DNA of 64,000 bases from Streptosporangium pseudovulgare. GTDB taxonomy: Bacteria > Actinomycetota > Actinomycetes > Streptosporangiales > Streptosporangiaceae. Under the pieces are notes generated by a model. The model was not told where the DNA came from and did no database searches. It saw only the letters and a list, made by a program, of their open reading frames with translations. Location of the stretch: assembly GCF_014648055.1 (NCBI RefSeq), contig NZ_BMQJ01000007.1, positions 125,046 to 189,045 on the forward strand, written 5' to 3'. The translations under genes were made by a program, and so were the position numbers. Below, in pieces: positions 8,171 through 14,396 of this stretch (position 1 is its first letter; the number at the start of each line of letters is the position of its first letter).

Positions 8171-9375
8171 GCGAACTCCCGGCGCGCGAAGAAGTCGCAC
8201 ACGTCGCACAGGCCGGCCGGGTTGCCCGGGACGCCCTCCTGCATGACGTACACGCCCTCGCACACCCGGCACTTGTCCTCCACCAGCGGGAACATGTACC
8301 GCTGCATGTTCCCGAAGGCCTCGAACAGGTAGTAGTCGATGCCCGGCCACAGGTCGTAGAGGTGGTCGGCCATCGCGTAGGCCATCGACCTCTCCTGCGG
8401 CCCGGTGGTGAACCGGCCCGGCGTGCCCTGGCGGTTCAGCTCGGGCGCCACGAGCTCCAGGTAGAGGGTGAGCTCCTTCTTGGGGATCCGGTAGAGCGGG
8501 AAGATGTAGCGCATCCCGCCGATCTCCCGGACCGGGATGCCGCCCATCCGGTAGCCGCTCGTCATCCAGGTGACCATGCTGGCGACCAGGTCGTCGGCGT
8601 TGAACCCGAAGGCGACGGTGCCCGCGCCGATCCGCTGGGCGTGGTCCTCCAGCATGCGGCGGAGCACCTGGTGGCCGACGACCATGGTCAGGTGGCTCGT
8701 GTCGCCCGCGACCACGCTGTTCATCGCCTCGACGAACGGCCTGCGCAGCTTGAAGACCCGCTCGATGTCGGTGGCGTCCACGATGACCTGGTCGATGCCG
8801 AGCCCCTCGGCCGAGGCGCGGGCCGCGGCGAACGTGGCGGGCTCCTCCCAGTCGGGCAGCCCGGTGATGGTCACGGAGGTCATCGTGAAGGCGGGCAGCC
8901 GGTGCCGGGTGCGTTCCAGCAGTTTGAGGAAGGCCACGCTGTCCCGGCCGCCGGACAGCCCGATCACCACGGAGTCGCCCTGCCGCAGCACCTCGCCGCG
9001 CAGCACGCTCTGGACGAAGGTCTCCTCCACGTAGCGGACGAACCCCTCGGCGTCGAACTGCTCGACGCGCTGCTCCAGGCGGCCCAGGGTGTCGAACAGG
9101 ACCGACTTGACGTAGACCGGGTCGGGCGTGCCGTAGACCGTGCGGGCGGGCCTGCGGGTGACGTCCAGGTCGTAGTGACGCACCTGGCGGACCTCGATGA
9201 GGTCGTCCTCCCCGACGATCGTCGTCTGCTCGGGGACGATCTGCCCGTTGCGGGTCGTCAGGACGGCGTTGATCGGGATGCCGTGCGCGGCGAGGACCGC
9301 CGTCAACGGCTGGCCGGGGGCGGCCGCGAGATTTTCGGACCCACCGACTTTGTTGTGGAAGACGACGTGAACCAC
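8167..9375 (-). CDS. Ubiquitin-like (MoaD/ThiS) domain fused to a TtcA/Ncs6-type PP-loop ATPase
   Basis: 402 residues. Residues 1-66 resemble a beta-grasp sulfur-carrier domain (VHVVFHNKVGG...PLTAVLAAHGI...VGEDDLIEVRQ). The rest is a PP-loop ATPase with the signature SGGRDS at 141-146 and two CxxC pairs, C369/C372 and C390/C393, as in the zinc-finger part of tRNA thiolases. Family members activate a tRNA base with ATP and insert sulfur. In this cluster a peptide or small-molecule thiolation is possible, but unproven. The fused domain lacks a free C-terminal GG, so it may act as a cofactor-binding module rather than a carrier. GTG start with GGGAG; first gene of a leftward operon. Confidence 0.8.
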   Translation of the reverse strand: MVHVVFHNKVGGSENLAAAPGQPLTAVLAAHGIPINAVLTTRNGQIVPEQTTIVGEDDLIEVRQVRHYDLDVTRRPARTVYGTPDPVYVKSVLFDTLGRLEQRVEQFDAEGFVRYVEETFVQSVLRGEVLRQGDSVVIGLSGGRDSVAFLKLLERTRHRLPAFTMTSVTITGLPDWEEPATFAAARASAEGLGIDQVIVDATDIERVFKLRRPFVEAMNSVVAGDTSHLTMVVGHQVLRRMLEDHAQRIGAGTVAFGFNADDLVASMVTWMTSGYRMGGIPVREIGGMRYIFPLYRIPKKELTLYLELVAPELNRQGTPGRFTTGPQERSMAYAMADHLYDLWPGIDYYLFEAFGNMQRYMFPLVEDKCRVCEGVYVMQEGVPGNPAGLCDVCDFFARREFA

Positions 9376-9426
9376 GGCTTTCTCCCTCGCTACGGAGAGC
9401 AGTATCCGCTTAGTATTGCGCCATAT

Positions 9427-9439
9427 ACGACATTGTCGT
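9427..9439. promoter_or_regulatory. Palindrome in the divergent promoter region of the cluster
   Basis: ACGACATTGTCGT is a perfect 6-bp inverted repeat around one base. It lies in the 115-base AT-richer gap between the PP-loop gene (leftward) and the first acyltransferase gene (rightward), and could bind a shared regulator. No regulator gene is present inside the cluster, so the binding protein is unknown. Confidence 0.35.
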
Positions 9440-9490
9440 CAAGCGTCTTGTCTCCCCCGATCCGCGCCGGTTTCCGAGGCCAGGTGTGCC

Positions 9491-10498
9491 ATGAGTGCGT
9501 CCTTAACCGTCGAGATCAGCACGTCCATAGAGACCGTTGACACCGCCGAATGGGATGAGGTTGTATCGAGGTCGGGAGCACCGGTTTTCTACCGGTCCCG
9601 CTATTTGCGCGCCTACGAGCGGTTTCCCCTTATCGCGATCGAGGCGTTTTTCTATTTCGTCGTGCGCGCCGGCGGACGTGCCGTCACGGTGCTTCCGGTC
9701 ACGCTGCTGCGCGGGCTCGACCCGCTCGGTCAGCTCCGCGTCCGCTACCCGCTGTCGGGAGACGAGACCGGCCTGCTCAGCCACGTGTGGCACTGCTACG
9801 ACGCCTGGGTGCCCGGGGAACCGAACCTGGAGGCGGTCACCGGGGCCATGCGGGAGCTGGCCGCCGAGCGGGGAGCGGCGTGGTACGGCTTCGTCAACGT
9901 GCCGCGCGGGTCGGCGCTGGGCGACGGCCTGGTCTCCCTGGGCTTCCCTGCCCGGCACATCGAGGACCGTTTCCGCGCCGACCTGCGCCCCTTCGGCGAC
10001 GTGACCGACTACGTCGCGAGCGCCAACCCCCGGGGGCGGGCCAACATGCGGCGCAACGGCCGCCGGGCCGGCGACGCCGGGGCTCGGAGCGCGTCCATTC
10101 CCCTGGAGGAGGCGGACCTCGCCGAGATCGGCGAGCTGTGCGAGCGCACCGCCGCCCGGCACGGCACCGGGTCCTTCTACCCGCAGGAGGTCTTCGCCGG
10201 GTTCCTCACCGAGCTCGGCGACGCCGCGCACGTCATCGAGGTCCGCGAGCGCGGGCGGCTGGTCGGCGCGGCCGTCTGCCTGCGCGACGAGAGCCGCTTC
10301 CACGCCTGGGCCTGCGGGGTGGACTACGAGGTCGGCGGCAACTACAGCCCCTACCCGCTGCTCTACCCCCTCTCGGTCGGGCAGGCGCTGCGCGAGGGGC
10401 TGACGACCCTGGAGGGCGGTCGGGGCAACCACGTGTTCAAGCTCAGACACGGCCTGACGCCGCTTCCCCTCGACGCCTGCCTGCTCCCCGTCCGATGA
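9491..10498 (+). CDS. FemAB/BioF2-like GNAT acyltransferase (first of a pair)
   Basis: 335 residues. The C-terminal half carries the GNAT core as seen in the Acetyltransf_6/FemAB-like group: NMRRNGRRAG, VIEVRERGRLVGAAVCLRDESRFHAWACGVDYE, then YPLLYPLSVGQALREG and the terminal beta-strand segment GRGNHVFKLRHGL. Family members transfer acyl or aminoacyl groups to an amine, several of them from aminoacyl-tRNA. I chose the ATG at 9491 because the longer frame begins in the promoter region. It overlaps the next gene by 4 bases (ATGA), so the two are made together and may act as a pair. Confidence 0.75.
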   Translation: MSASLTVEISTSIETVDTAEWDEVVSRSGAPVFYRSRYLRAYERFPLIAIEAFFYFVVRAGGRAVTVLPVTLLRGLDPLGQLRVRYPLSGDETGLLSHVWHCYDAWVPGEPNLEAVTGAMRELAAERGAAWYGFVNVPRGSALGDGLVSLGFPARHIEDRFRADLRPFGDVTDYVASANPRGRANMRRNGRRAGDAGARSASIPLEEADLAEIGELCERTAARHGTGSFYPQEVFAGFLTELGDAAHVIEVRERGRLVGAAVCLRDESRFHAWACGVDYEVGGNYSPYPLLYPLSVGQALREGLTTLEGGRGNHVFKLRHGLTPLPLDACLLPVR

Positions 10499-11631
10499 GC
10501 GCCTTCGAGTTCGAGGCGGTGGCCGGCCGCCCGCCGGAGTGGCCCGCACTGGCGGCGGACGGGCCGATGTTCGCCACCGAGCGGTGGCTCGCGGCGATGC
10601 GCGGCCGCGTGCCCGGCGCCGCATACACCTTCGTGCTGCGCGAGGCGGGCGCGGCCGTGCTCGCCCTCTACGGCACGGTGGTCACCGGCGTGGACCGCCC
10701 CGGCCGCGGCGAGGTCTTCGACCTGCCGTACGTCCTGGTCGGCGACCCGGCCGAACTGCCGCTCAGCGCCGCCGCGCGGGCCGCGCGGGCCGCGGGCCCC
10801 CCTCTGCCCGCGCCCCCTCGGGAGGACTGGTTCCCGTACCTGGTGGTGATGCTGCCGGGCTACGAGTGCCATCCGCTCGGGCCGCTGGCCCGCGACCGCG
10901 AGGCCCTGGACGCCCTGGTCGGGGCGATCACGGACTGGGCCCGGGAACGCGGGCTGCGCGCCGTCGCCTTCCTCTACCCCCCGCCCGGCACCGCGCCGCT
11001 CGGGCGGGTCCTGGCCGCCCGGGGGTTCACCGGGGTCCCCCTGGCGTACTCCTGCGAGCTGCGGCTGCCCGGTGGCGGGTTCGGGGACTACCTGGCGGCC
11101 CTGTCCCGCAAGCGGCGCGGCGAGGCCCGCCGCGAGCTGCGCCTGCTCCGCGAGGCGGGGGTGGAGGTGCGCGCGGAACGGGTGTCGGAGCCCGGCGCGG
11201 ACGTCGTGGAGCTCAAGTGCGGCCACTCGGCGAAGTACAACGGCCGCCCGCCGGACCGGGCGAAGACCGCCGGGCGGCTCCGGGACCTGTGCGCGGGCGG
11301 GGCGCTGCTGCTGCGCGCCGAGCGCGCCGGGGACCTGCTCGGCTACGGCCTGTTCGTCGAGCACGCGGGCGTCTGGTACTGCGTGAGCACCGGCATGGAC
11401 TACTCCTCCACCGCGGCCCGGCACACCTACTTCGCGACGGTCTTCTACGAGCCCGCGCGGCTCGCCTACCCGGCCGGTGTACGGCGTCTGCACTACGGCC
11501 AGGGGAGCTGGCGGGCGAAGACGGCACGGGGGTGCGAGGCGGTGGAGCTGTCCGGGTGGGTGCTGCCGCTGGATCCGGCGCTGGAGCCCGCCGTGACGTG
11601 GAGCGCCCGCACGACGGCCCTGTCCCCGTGA
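10495..11631 (+). CDS. FemAB-like GNAT acyltransferase (second of a pair)
   Basis: 378 residues. It begins MSAFEFEAVA and has two GNAT-like halves. The second half shows LSRKRRGEARRELRLLREAG, LLLRAERAGDLLGYGLFVEHAGVWYCVSTGMDY and RRLHYGQGSWRAKTARG, typical of the BioF2-like/FemAB-like fold. The start codon overlaps the stop of the preceding acyltransferase. Two different paralogous transferases in tandem suggest two successive additions, or a heterodimer as in FemA/FemB. The acceptor could be a cluster peptide, but this is inference. Confidence 0.72.
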   Translation: MSAFEFEAVAGRPPEWPALAADGPMFATERWLAAMRGRVPGAAYTFVLREAGAAVLALYGTVVTGVDRPGRGEVFDLPYVLVGDPAELPLSAAARAARAAGPPLPAPPREDWFPYLVVMLPGYECHPLGPLARDREALDALVGAITDWARERGLRAVAFLYPPPGTAPLGRVLAARGFTGVPLAYSCELRLPGGGFGDYLAALSRKRRGEARRELRLLREAGVEVRAERVSEPGADVVELKCGHSAKYNGRPPDRAKTAGRLRDLCAGGALLLRAERAGDLLGYGLFVEHAGVWYCVSTGMDYSSTAARHTYFATVFYEPARLAYPAGVRRLHYGQGSWRAKTARGCEAVELSGWVLPLDPALEPAVTWSARTTALSP

Positions 11632-11676
11632 GTCCCTGTGAGCCCCCCGGGTCCTCCCGGGCGTGCGGGGTGCGGG

Positions 11677-12540
11677 TCAGTCCCGCCGCAGCGGGGGGAA
11701 GATCATGGAGGTCTGCAGCACCACGTTCTCCCACCGGTCGAGGGTGAGGCCGTACACCGCCATCCGCGCCGCCGCCCGCCTGAGGTCGATCTTCGGGTGG
11801 TCCGGCAGGAACTCGCAGGAGAGCAGCTCGGCCAGCGGGTGCGCGGTCCCGCCCGGCAGCAGCGCGGCCAGCTCGGCCCCCACCCCCGGGCGGGTCAGCC
11901 CGGTCAGGCCGGGCGCCAGCTTGCGCCCCTCGGGGGTCAGCTCGTTCCAGACCGCGGCGACCAGCTTGGCGCGCAGCCCGGTGAGCACGTCGTCGTACTC
12001 CCTGGTCTCCCTGGGGATGCCCGCCTCCAGCAGCGCCACCAGGTCGCGCAGCTCCGCGGGGCCGCCGTCGAGCGGCCTGCCGAGTCCGGGGCCGAAGAAC
12101 ACCTCGGCCTCGTGCCGGGAGTCCTCGGGGCTGTCGGAGCTGTGCACGATGTCGAGCATGACGTTGATGCCGCGCAGGTCGCGGCGGATTGTTCCGGGCG
12201 CGGCCTCGGCGGGGTCGCTCGCGCCCTTGAGCGCGCGCAGCCGGGTGTGGCTCGTGCCGGGCGCGGCGTCGGCGCGCCTGTCCTCTACCAGCAGGGCGAG
12301 GGTGGGTCCGAGGTCGAACACCAGGTCGACCTGCCGGTAGAAGTAGGCCTTCCAGACGGAAGTGATGTTGCGTTCCTGAAAGGCGTCCTGGTTGGGGGGC
12401 CGGTGCCATAGAACGTCGTACCGGACCGGCGAGAACCCGTTCTCCTCCAGCATGTCGAGGACGGGTCCGCACAGGTGACGTTCGAGCGCGTCGGGCGGTA
12501 GGAGGAACAGGACGGTCCTGTGCCACTCGATCGCGGTCAC
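11677..12540 (-). CDS. Nucleoside-diphosphate-kinase-like protein, double length, catalytic Lys missing
   Basis: 287 residues, about twice a normal NDK (140). Residues 5-145 match the NDK fold: LFLLPPDALER (canonical LIKPDxxxR), LKGASDPAEAAPGTIRRDLR, and DIVHSSDSPED, where H133 corresponds to the phosphorylated histidine. The lysine of the KPD motif, which contacts the phosphate, is replaced by proline (PPD). The C-terminal 140 residues match nothing I recognise. It may transfer a phosphoryl group to a non-nucleotide substrate or act as a binding protein. The GTG start has a good RBS (GGGGAG). It is the last gene after the six micro-ORFs on the same strand. Confidence 0.72.
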   Translation of the reverse strand: MTAIEWHRTVLFLLPPDALERHLCGPVLDMLEENGFSPVRYDVLWHRPPNQDAFQERNITSVWKAYFYRQVDLVFDLGPTLALLVEDRRADAAPGTSHTRLRALKGASDPAEAAPGTIRRDLRGINVMLDIVHSSDSPEDSRHEAEVFFGPGLGRPLDGGPAELRDLVALLEAGIPRETREYDDVLTGLRAKLVAAVWNELTPEGRKLAPGLTGLTRPGVGAELAALLPGGTAHPLAELLSCEFLPDHPKIDLRRAAARMAVYGLTLDRWENVVLQTSMIFPPLRRD

Positions 12541-12699
12541 CGATCACTCCCCGTTCGTTCGCCTCGGTTCTCCGGCCGGTCATGGTTCCCGGCCGGTTTC
12601 GGCCCGCGGCCGGCATCGGTTCTCCCCGATCCCAGCCGCCGGCTGACGCCGGTCCTCGCCGGCCTCAGCCCCTGATCCGGTTTCGTTCTCCGGCCCGGG

Positions 12700-12759
12700 T
12701 CAGCCCTTGGCCTGCTTCACGATGCGCGGCCTGCGGGCCGTCACGCGGTTACGATCCAT
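12700..12759 (-). CDS. Micro-ORF 6 of the array: 19-aa basic peptide
   Basis: It encodes MDRNRVTARRPRIVKQAKG. This most distant member of the array keeps MDR at the start, RRPR in the middle and a basic end, but lacks the LL pair. It lies 3 bases after the stop of unit 5, while the other spacers are 2 bases. It is the last unit before a 159-base gap and the NDK-like gene. Reading frame, start and stop are kept despite codon changes, which argues for selection on the peptide. Confidence 0.6.
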   Translation of the reverse strand: MDRNRVTARRPRIVKQAKG

Positions 12760-12762
12760 CGG

Positions 12763-12822
12763 TCACCCCTTCTTGGGCTTCGCCGTCCGGGGGCGGCGGA
12801 GCAACTGGTGCCTGCGGTCCAT
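12763..12822 (-). CDS. Micro-ORF 5 of the array: 19-aa basic peptide
   Basis: It encodes MDRRHQLLRRPRTAKPKKG, differing from unit 4 in one residue (Q for H at position 6). The two units share nearly all bases, so they are the most recent duplication. The ATG follows the stop of unit 4 after 2 bases, a distance that permits re-initiation by terminating ribosomes. Confidence 0.65.
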   Translation of the reverse strand: MDRRHQLLRRPRTAKPKKG

Positions 12823-12824
12823 CG

Positions 12825-12884
12825 TCACCCCTTCTTGGGCTTCGCCGTCCGGGGGCGGCGGAGCAGATGGTGTCTGCGATCCAT
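12825..12884 (-). CDS. Micro-ORF 4 of the array: 19-aa basic peptide
   Basis: It encodes MDRRHHLLRRPRTAKPKKG. The conserved core LLRRPRT and the lysine-rich end are clear. It begins 2 bases after the stop of unit 3. The preceding bases (GGAAGAGG within unit 3) could serve as its ribosome binding site. Its function is unknown; it is strongly cationic like all its siblings. Confidence 0.65.
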   Translation of the reverse strand: MDRRHHLLRRPRTAKPKKG

Positions 12885-12886
12885 GG

Positions 12887-12946
12887 TCACCTCTTCCTCG
12901 GCTTGGACGTCCTGGGCCGGCGGAGCAGATTGCACCCGCGGTCCAT
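12887..12946 (-). CDS. Micro-ORF 3 of the array: 19-aa basic peptide with a cysteine
   Basis: It encodes MDRGCNLLRRPRTSKPRKR. It is the only unit with a cysteine (position 5). The spacer to unit 2 is 2 bases (TGA TC ATG). The sixth to thirteenth residues again give the consensus xLLRRPRT. A GAGGAAGAG purine run at the end of unit 2 may be its ribosome binding site. Confidence 0.65.
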   Translation of the reverse strand: MDRGCNLLRRPRTSKPRKR

Positions 12947-12948
12947 GA

Positions 12949-13008
12949 TCAGCTCTTCCTCGACGCGACGGCCCTGGGCCGGCGGAGCAGTTTGCGCCTG
13001 CGGTCCAT
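12949..13008 (-). CDS. Micro-ORF 2 of the array: 19-aa basic peptide
   Basis: It encodes MDRRRKLLRRPRAVASRKS. It starts 2 bases after unit 1 ends (TGA CC ATG). The LLRRPR core is kept while the tail differs (AVASRKS in place of TAKPKKG). The stretch GAAGGGGAAG at the end of unit 1 is a likely ribosome binding site. Confidence 0.65.
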   Translation of the reverse strand: MDRRRKLLRRPRAVASRKS

Positions 13009-13010
13009 GG

Positions 13011-13070
13011 TCACTTCCCCTTCGGTTTGACGGTCTTGGGGCGGCGAAGGAGTTTCGCTTTCCGGTCCAT
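13011..13070 (-). CDS. Micro-ORF 1 of the array: 19-aa basic peptide
   Basis: It encodes MDRKAKLLRRPKTVKPKGK. This first unit has a proper ribosome binding site, GGGAGG, 6 bases before its ATG, so translation of the array probably begins here and passes on by re-initiation. It lies about 98 bases after the stop of the M16 peptidase gene, behind a hairpin. Confidence 0.7.
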   Translation of the reverse strand: MDRKAKLLRRPKTVKPKGK

Positions 13071-13133
13071 ACCGATCCTCCCTTTCGGCCATGGATCACC
13101 GCCGAACAGGACAGGAAATGTCCCGCCGGGCCG

Positions 13134-13160
13134 ATCCCTGATAAATGAGTTTTTAGGGAT
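13134..13160. other. Hairpin between the M16 gene and the micro-ORF array
   Basis: ATCCCT (13134-13139) and AGGGAT (13155-13160) form an inverted repeat with an AT-rich loop that can extend the stem by several A-T pairs. The surrounding 50 bases are far more AT-rich than the window. It lies 10 bases after the M16 stop on the transcribed strand and could be an RNA-processing or attenuation element separating the array from the upstream genes. This role is inferred. Confidence 0.4.
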
Positions 13161-13169
13161 AAATCAGCA

Positions 13170-14396
13170 TTAGTCAATACCGGCGATGGCGATGACGAGG
13201 GGGTCCATCGCCGCCCGCAGCGCGGCGAGCACGTCGTCCGAGGTCACCGCGCGGATCGCGGCGACCTGCGCGTCGAGCGTCCAGTGCGGGTCACCGCCGA
13301 GCAGCCCGTACCGCCCGTACAGCAGCGCCTCCTCCAGCGACTCCTCGGCCTCCAGCCGGAACAGGCCGGCCGTACGGCGGGCCGCCAGCGCCACCTCCTC
13401 ACCGGTCCAGCCGAGTCCGGCGCGCTCCTCCAGCAGCGCCACGGCCGTGTCCACCACCTCGCCGACGTTCTCGGGGGCCGTGGAGACGAAGGCCCGCCAC
13501 ACCCCCGCGTCGCGGTAGGCGTTGGCGAACCCCCACATCTCGTACGACAGGCCGCGCCGGTTCCTGATCTCCTCGGTGAGCAGCGCCGAACTGGCGTCCG
13601 CGACCAGGTCCATGAGGACCTGCCAGGCGGGCAGCAGCCGGTCGCCGTACGGCACCGCGGGCCCGCCGAGGACCACGCCCGCCGAGTCGCTGTTGAGCGC
13701 GAGCGTCCGCCGCCCGCCGCCGCCGAAGCGCGGCCGTTCCGGCTCGGGGAGCGGGCCCGCGGGCGGCAGCGCGCCGAGCGGACCGGTCTCCAGCGCCCGC
13801 AGCAGCGCCTCGGGGTCGGCTCCCCCGCAGATCACCGCGGCCACCGTCCCGGCGCGCGCCCACCGGGCGTGGTGGGCGCGCAGCGCCTCCAGCCCCAGCC
13901 GGCCGACGCTCCCGGCCGTCCCGCCGACGGGGCGGCCCAGGGCTCCGCCGGGGAAGGCCGCGTCGAAGAACAGGTCGTGGACCACGTCGGCGGGATCGGA
14001 CGCGGCCAGGCGCAGCTCCTCCTGGACCACCCTGCGCTCGGCCTCCAGCACCTCGGCGGTGATGACCGGCTCGGCCAGCGCGCGCGACAGCACGTCCAGC
14101 GCGGCGAGCGTCTCGGAGGTGGGCACGCGGGCGTACAGCACGAGGTGGTCCCGGCTGGTGACCGCGTTGGCCTCGCCGCCGAGCGCCTCCAGCAGGTCCA
14201 CCGGGCGGCCCCCGCCGGGCAGCGGGGCCTGCATCAGGATGTGCTCCAGCAGGTGGGTGCCGCCCGAGAGGTCCTCGTCCTCGTATCTGGACCCGGTCAG
14301 CGTCCACAGCGTGACGGTCGTCACGCCGGCCCCGGGCCGGTGCAGGATCCAGGCGGGCACGCCGCCCGCGAGCTCGGCGCGGATCGGCTCCGTCAT
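13170..14396 (-). CDS. M16 family zinc metallopeptidase
   Basis: 408 residues. The inverted zinc motif HLLEH is at 48-52 (GGTHLLEHILM), with a third ligand Glu expected in RRVVQEELRL near 125. The second half (LNSDSAGVVLGGPAVPYGD, EEIRNRRGLSYEMWGF) is the usual M16 C-terminal domain with the substrate-binding R..Y segment. M16 enzymes (PqqF-, AlbE/F- or TldD-like roles) often remove leader peptides in modified-peptide pathways, so it may process the 47-aa or 19-aa peptides. The ATG at 14396 overlaps the stop of the nucleotidyltransferase-like gene (ATGA). No signal peptide. Confidence 0.88.
   Translation of the reverse strand: MTEPIRAELAGGVPAWILHRPGAGVTTVTLWTLTGSRYEDEDLSGGTHLLEHILMQAPLPGGGRPVDLLEALGGEANAVTSRDHLVLYARVPTSETLAALDVLSRALAEPVITAEVLEAERRVVQEELRLAASDPADVVHDLFFDAAFPGGALGRPVGGTAGSVGRLGLEALRAHHARWARAGTVAAVICGGADPEALLRALETGPLGALPPAGPLPEPERPRFGGGGRRTLALNSDSAGVVLGGPAVPYGDRLLPAWQVLMDLVADASSALLTEEIRNRRGLSYEMWGFANAYRDAGVWRAFVSTAPENVGEVVDTAVALLEERAGLGWTGEEVALAARRTAGLFRLEAEESLEEALLYGRYGLLGGDPHWTLDAQVAAIRAVTSDDVLAALRAAMDPLVIAIAGID

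Larger units (their letters stand above)
12700..13070 (-). repeat. Array of six tandem micro-genes, period 62 bp
   Basis: Start codons lie at 13070, 13008, 12946, 12884, 12822 and 12759, that is 62, 62, 62, 62 and 63 bases apart. Because 62 is not divisible by 3, successive units lie in different frames, so this is not a repetitive domain of one protein. Each unit is a complete ATG-18 codons-TGA gene of exactly 60 bases. Consensus peptide: MDRRxxLLRRPRTxKPKKG. Invariant residues are M1 D2 R3 R9 R10 P11. Confidence 0.85.

Noticed and set aside
12700-13070. CRISPR array
   Set aside because: The 62-base units are coding repeats with no unique spacers between constant repeats, and no cas gene is near.
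12582-13148. Plus-strand open frame of 188 codons through the micro-ORF array
   Set aside because: Its repeated translation is the complement of the array; it has no RBS and does not keep a reading-frame-consistent unit, whereas the minus-strand units each have exact starts and stops.
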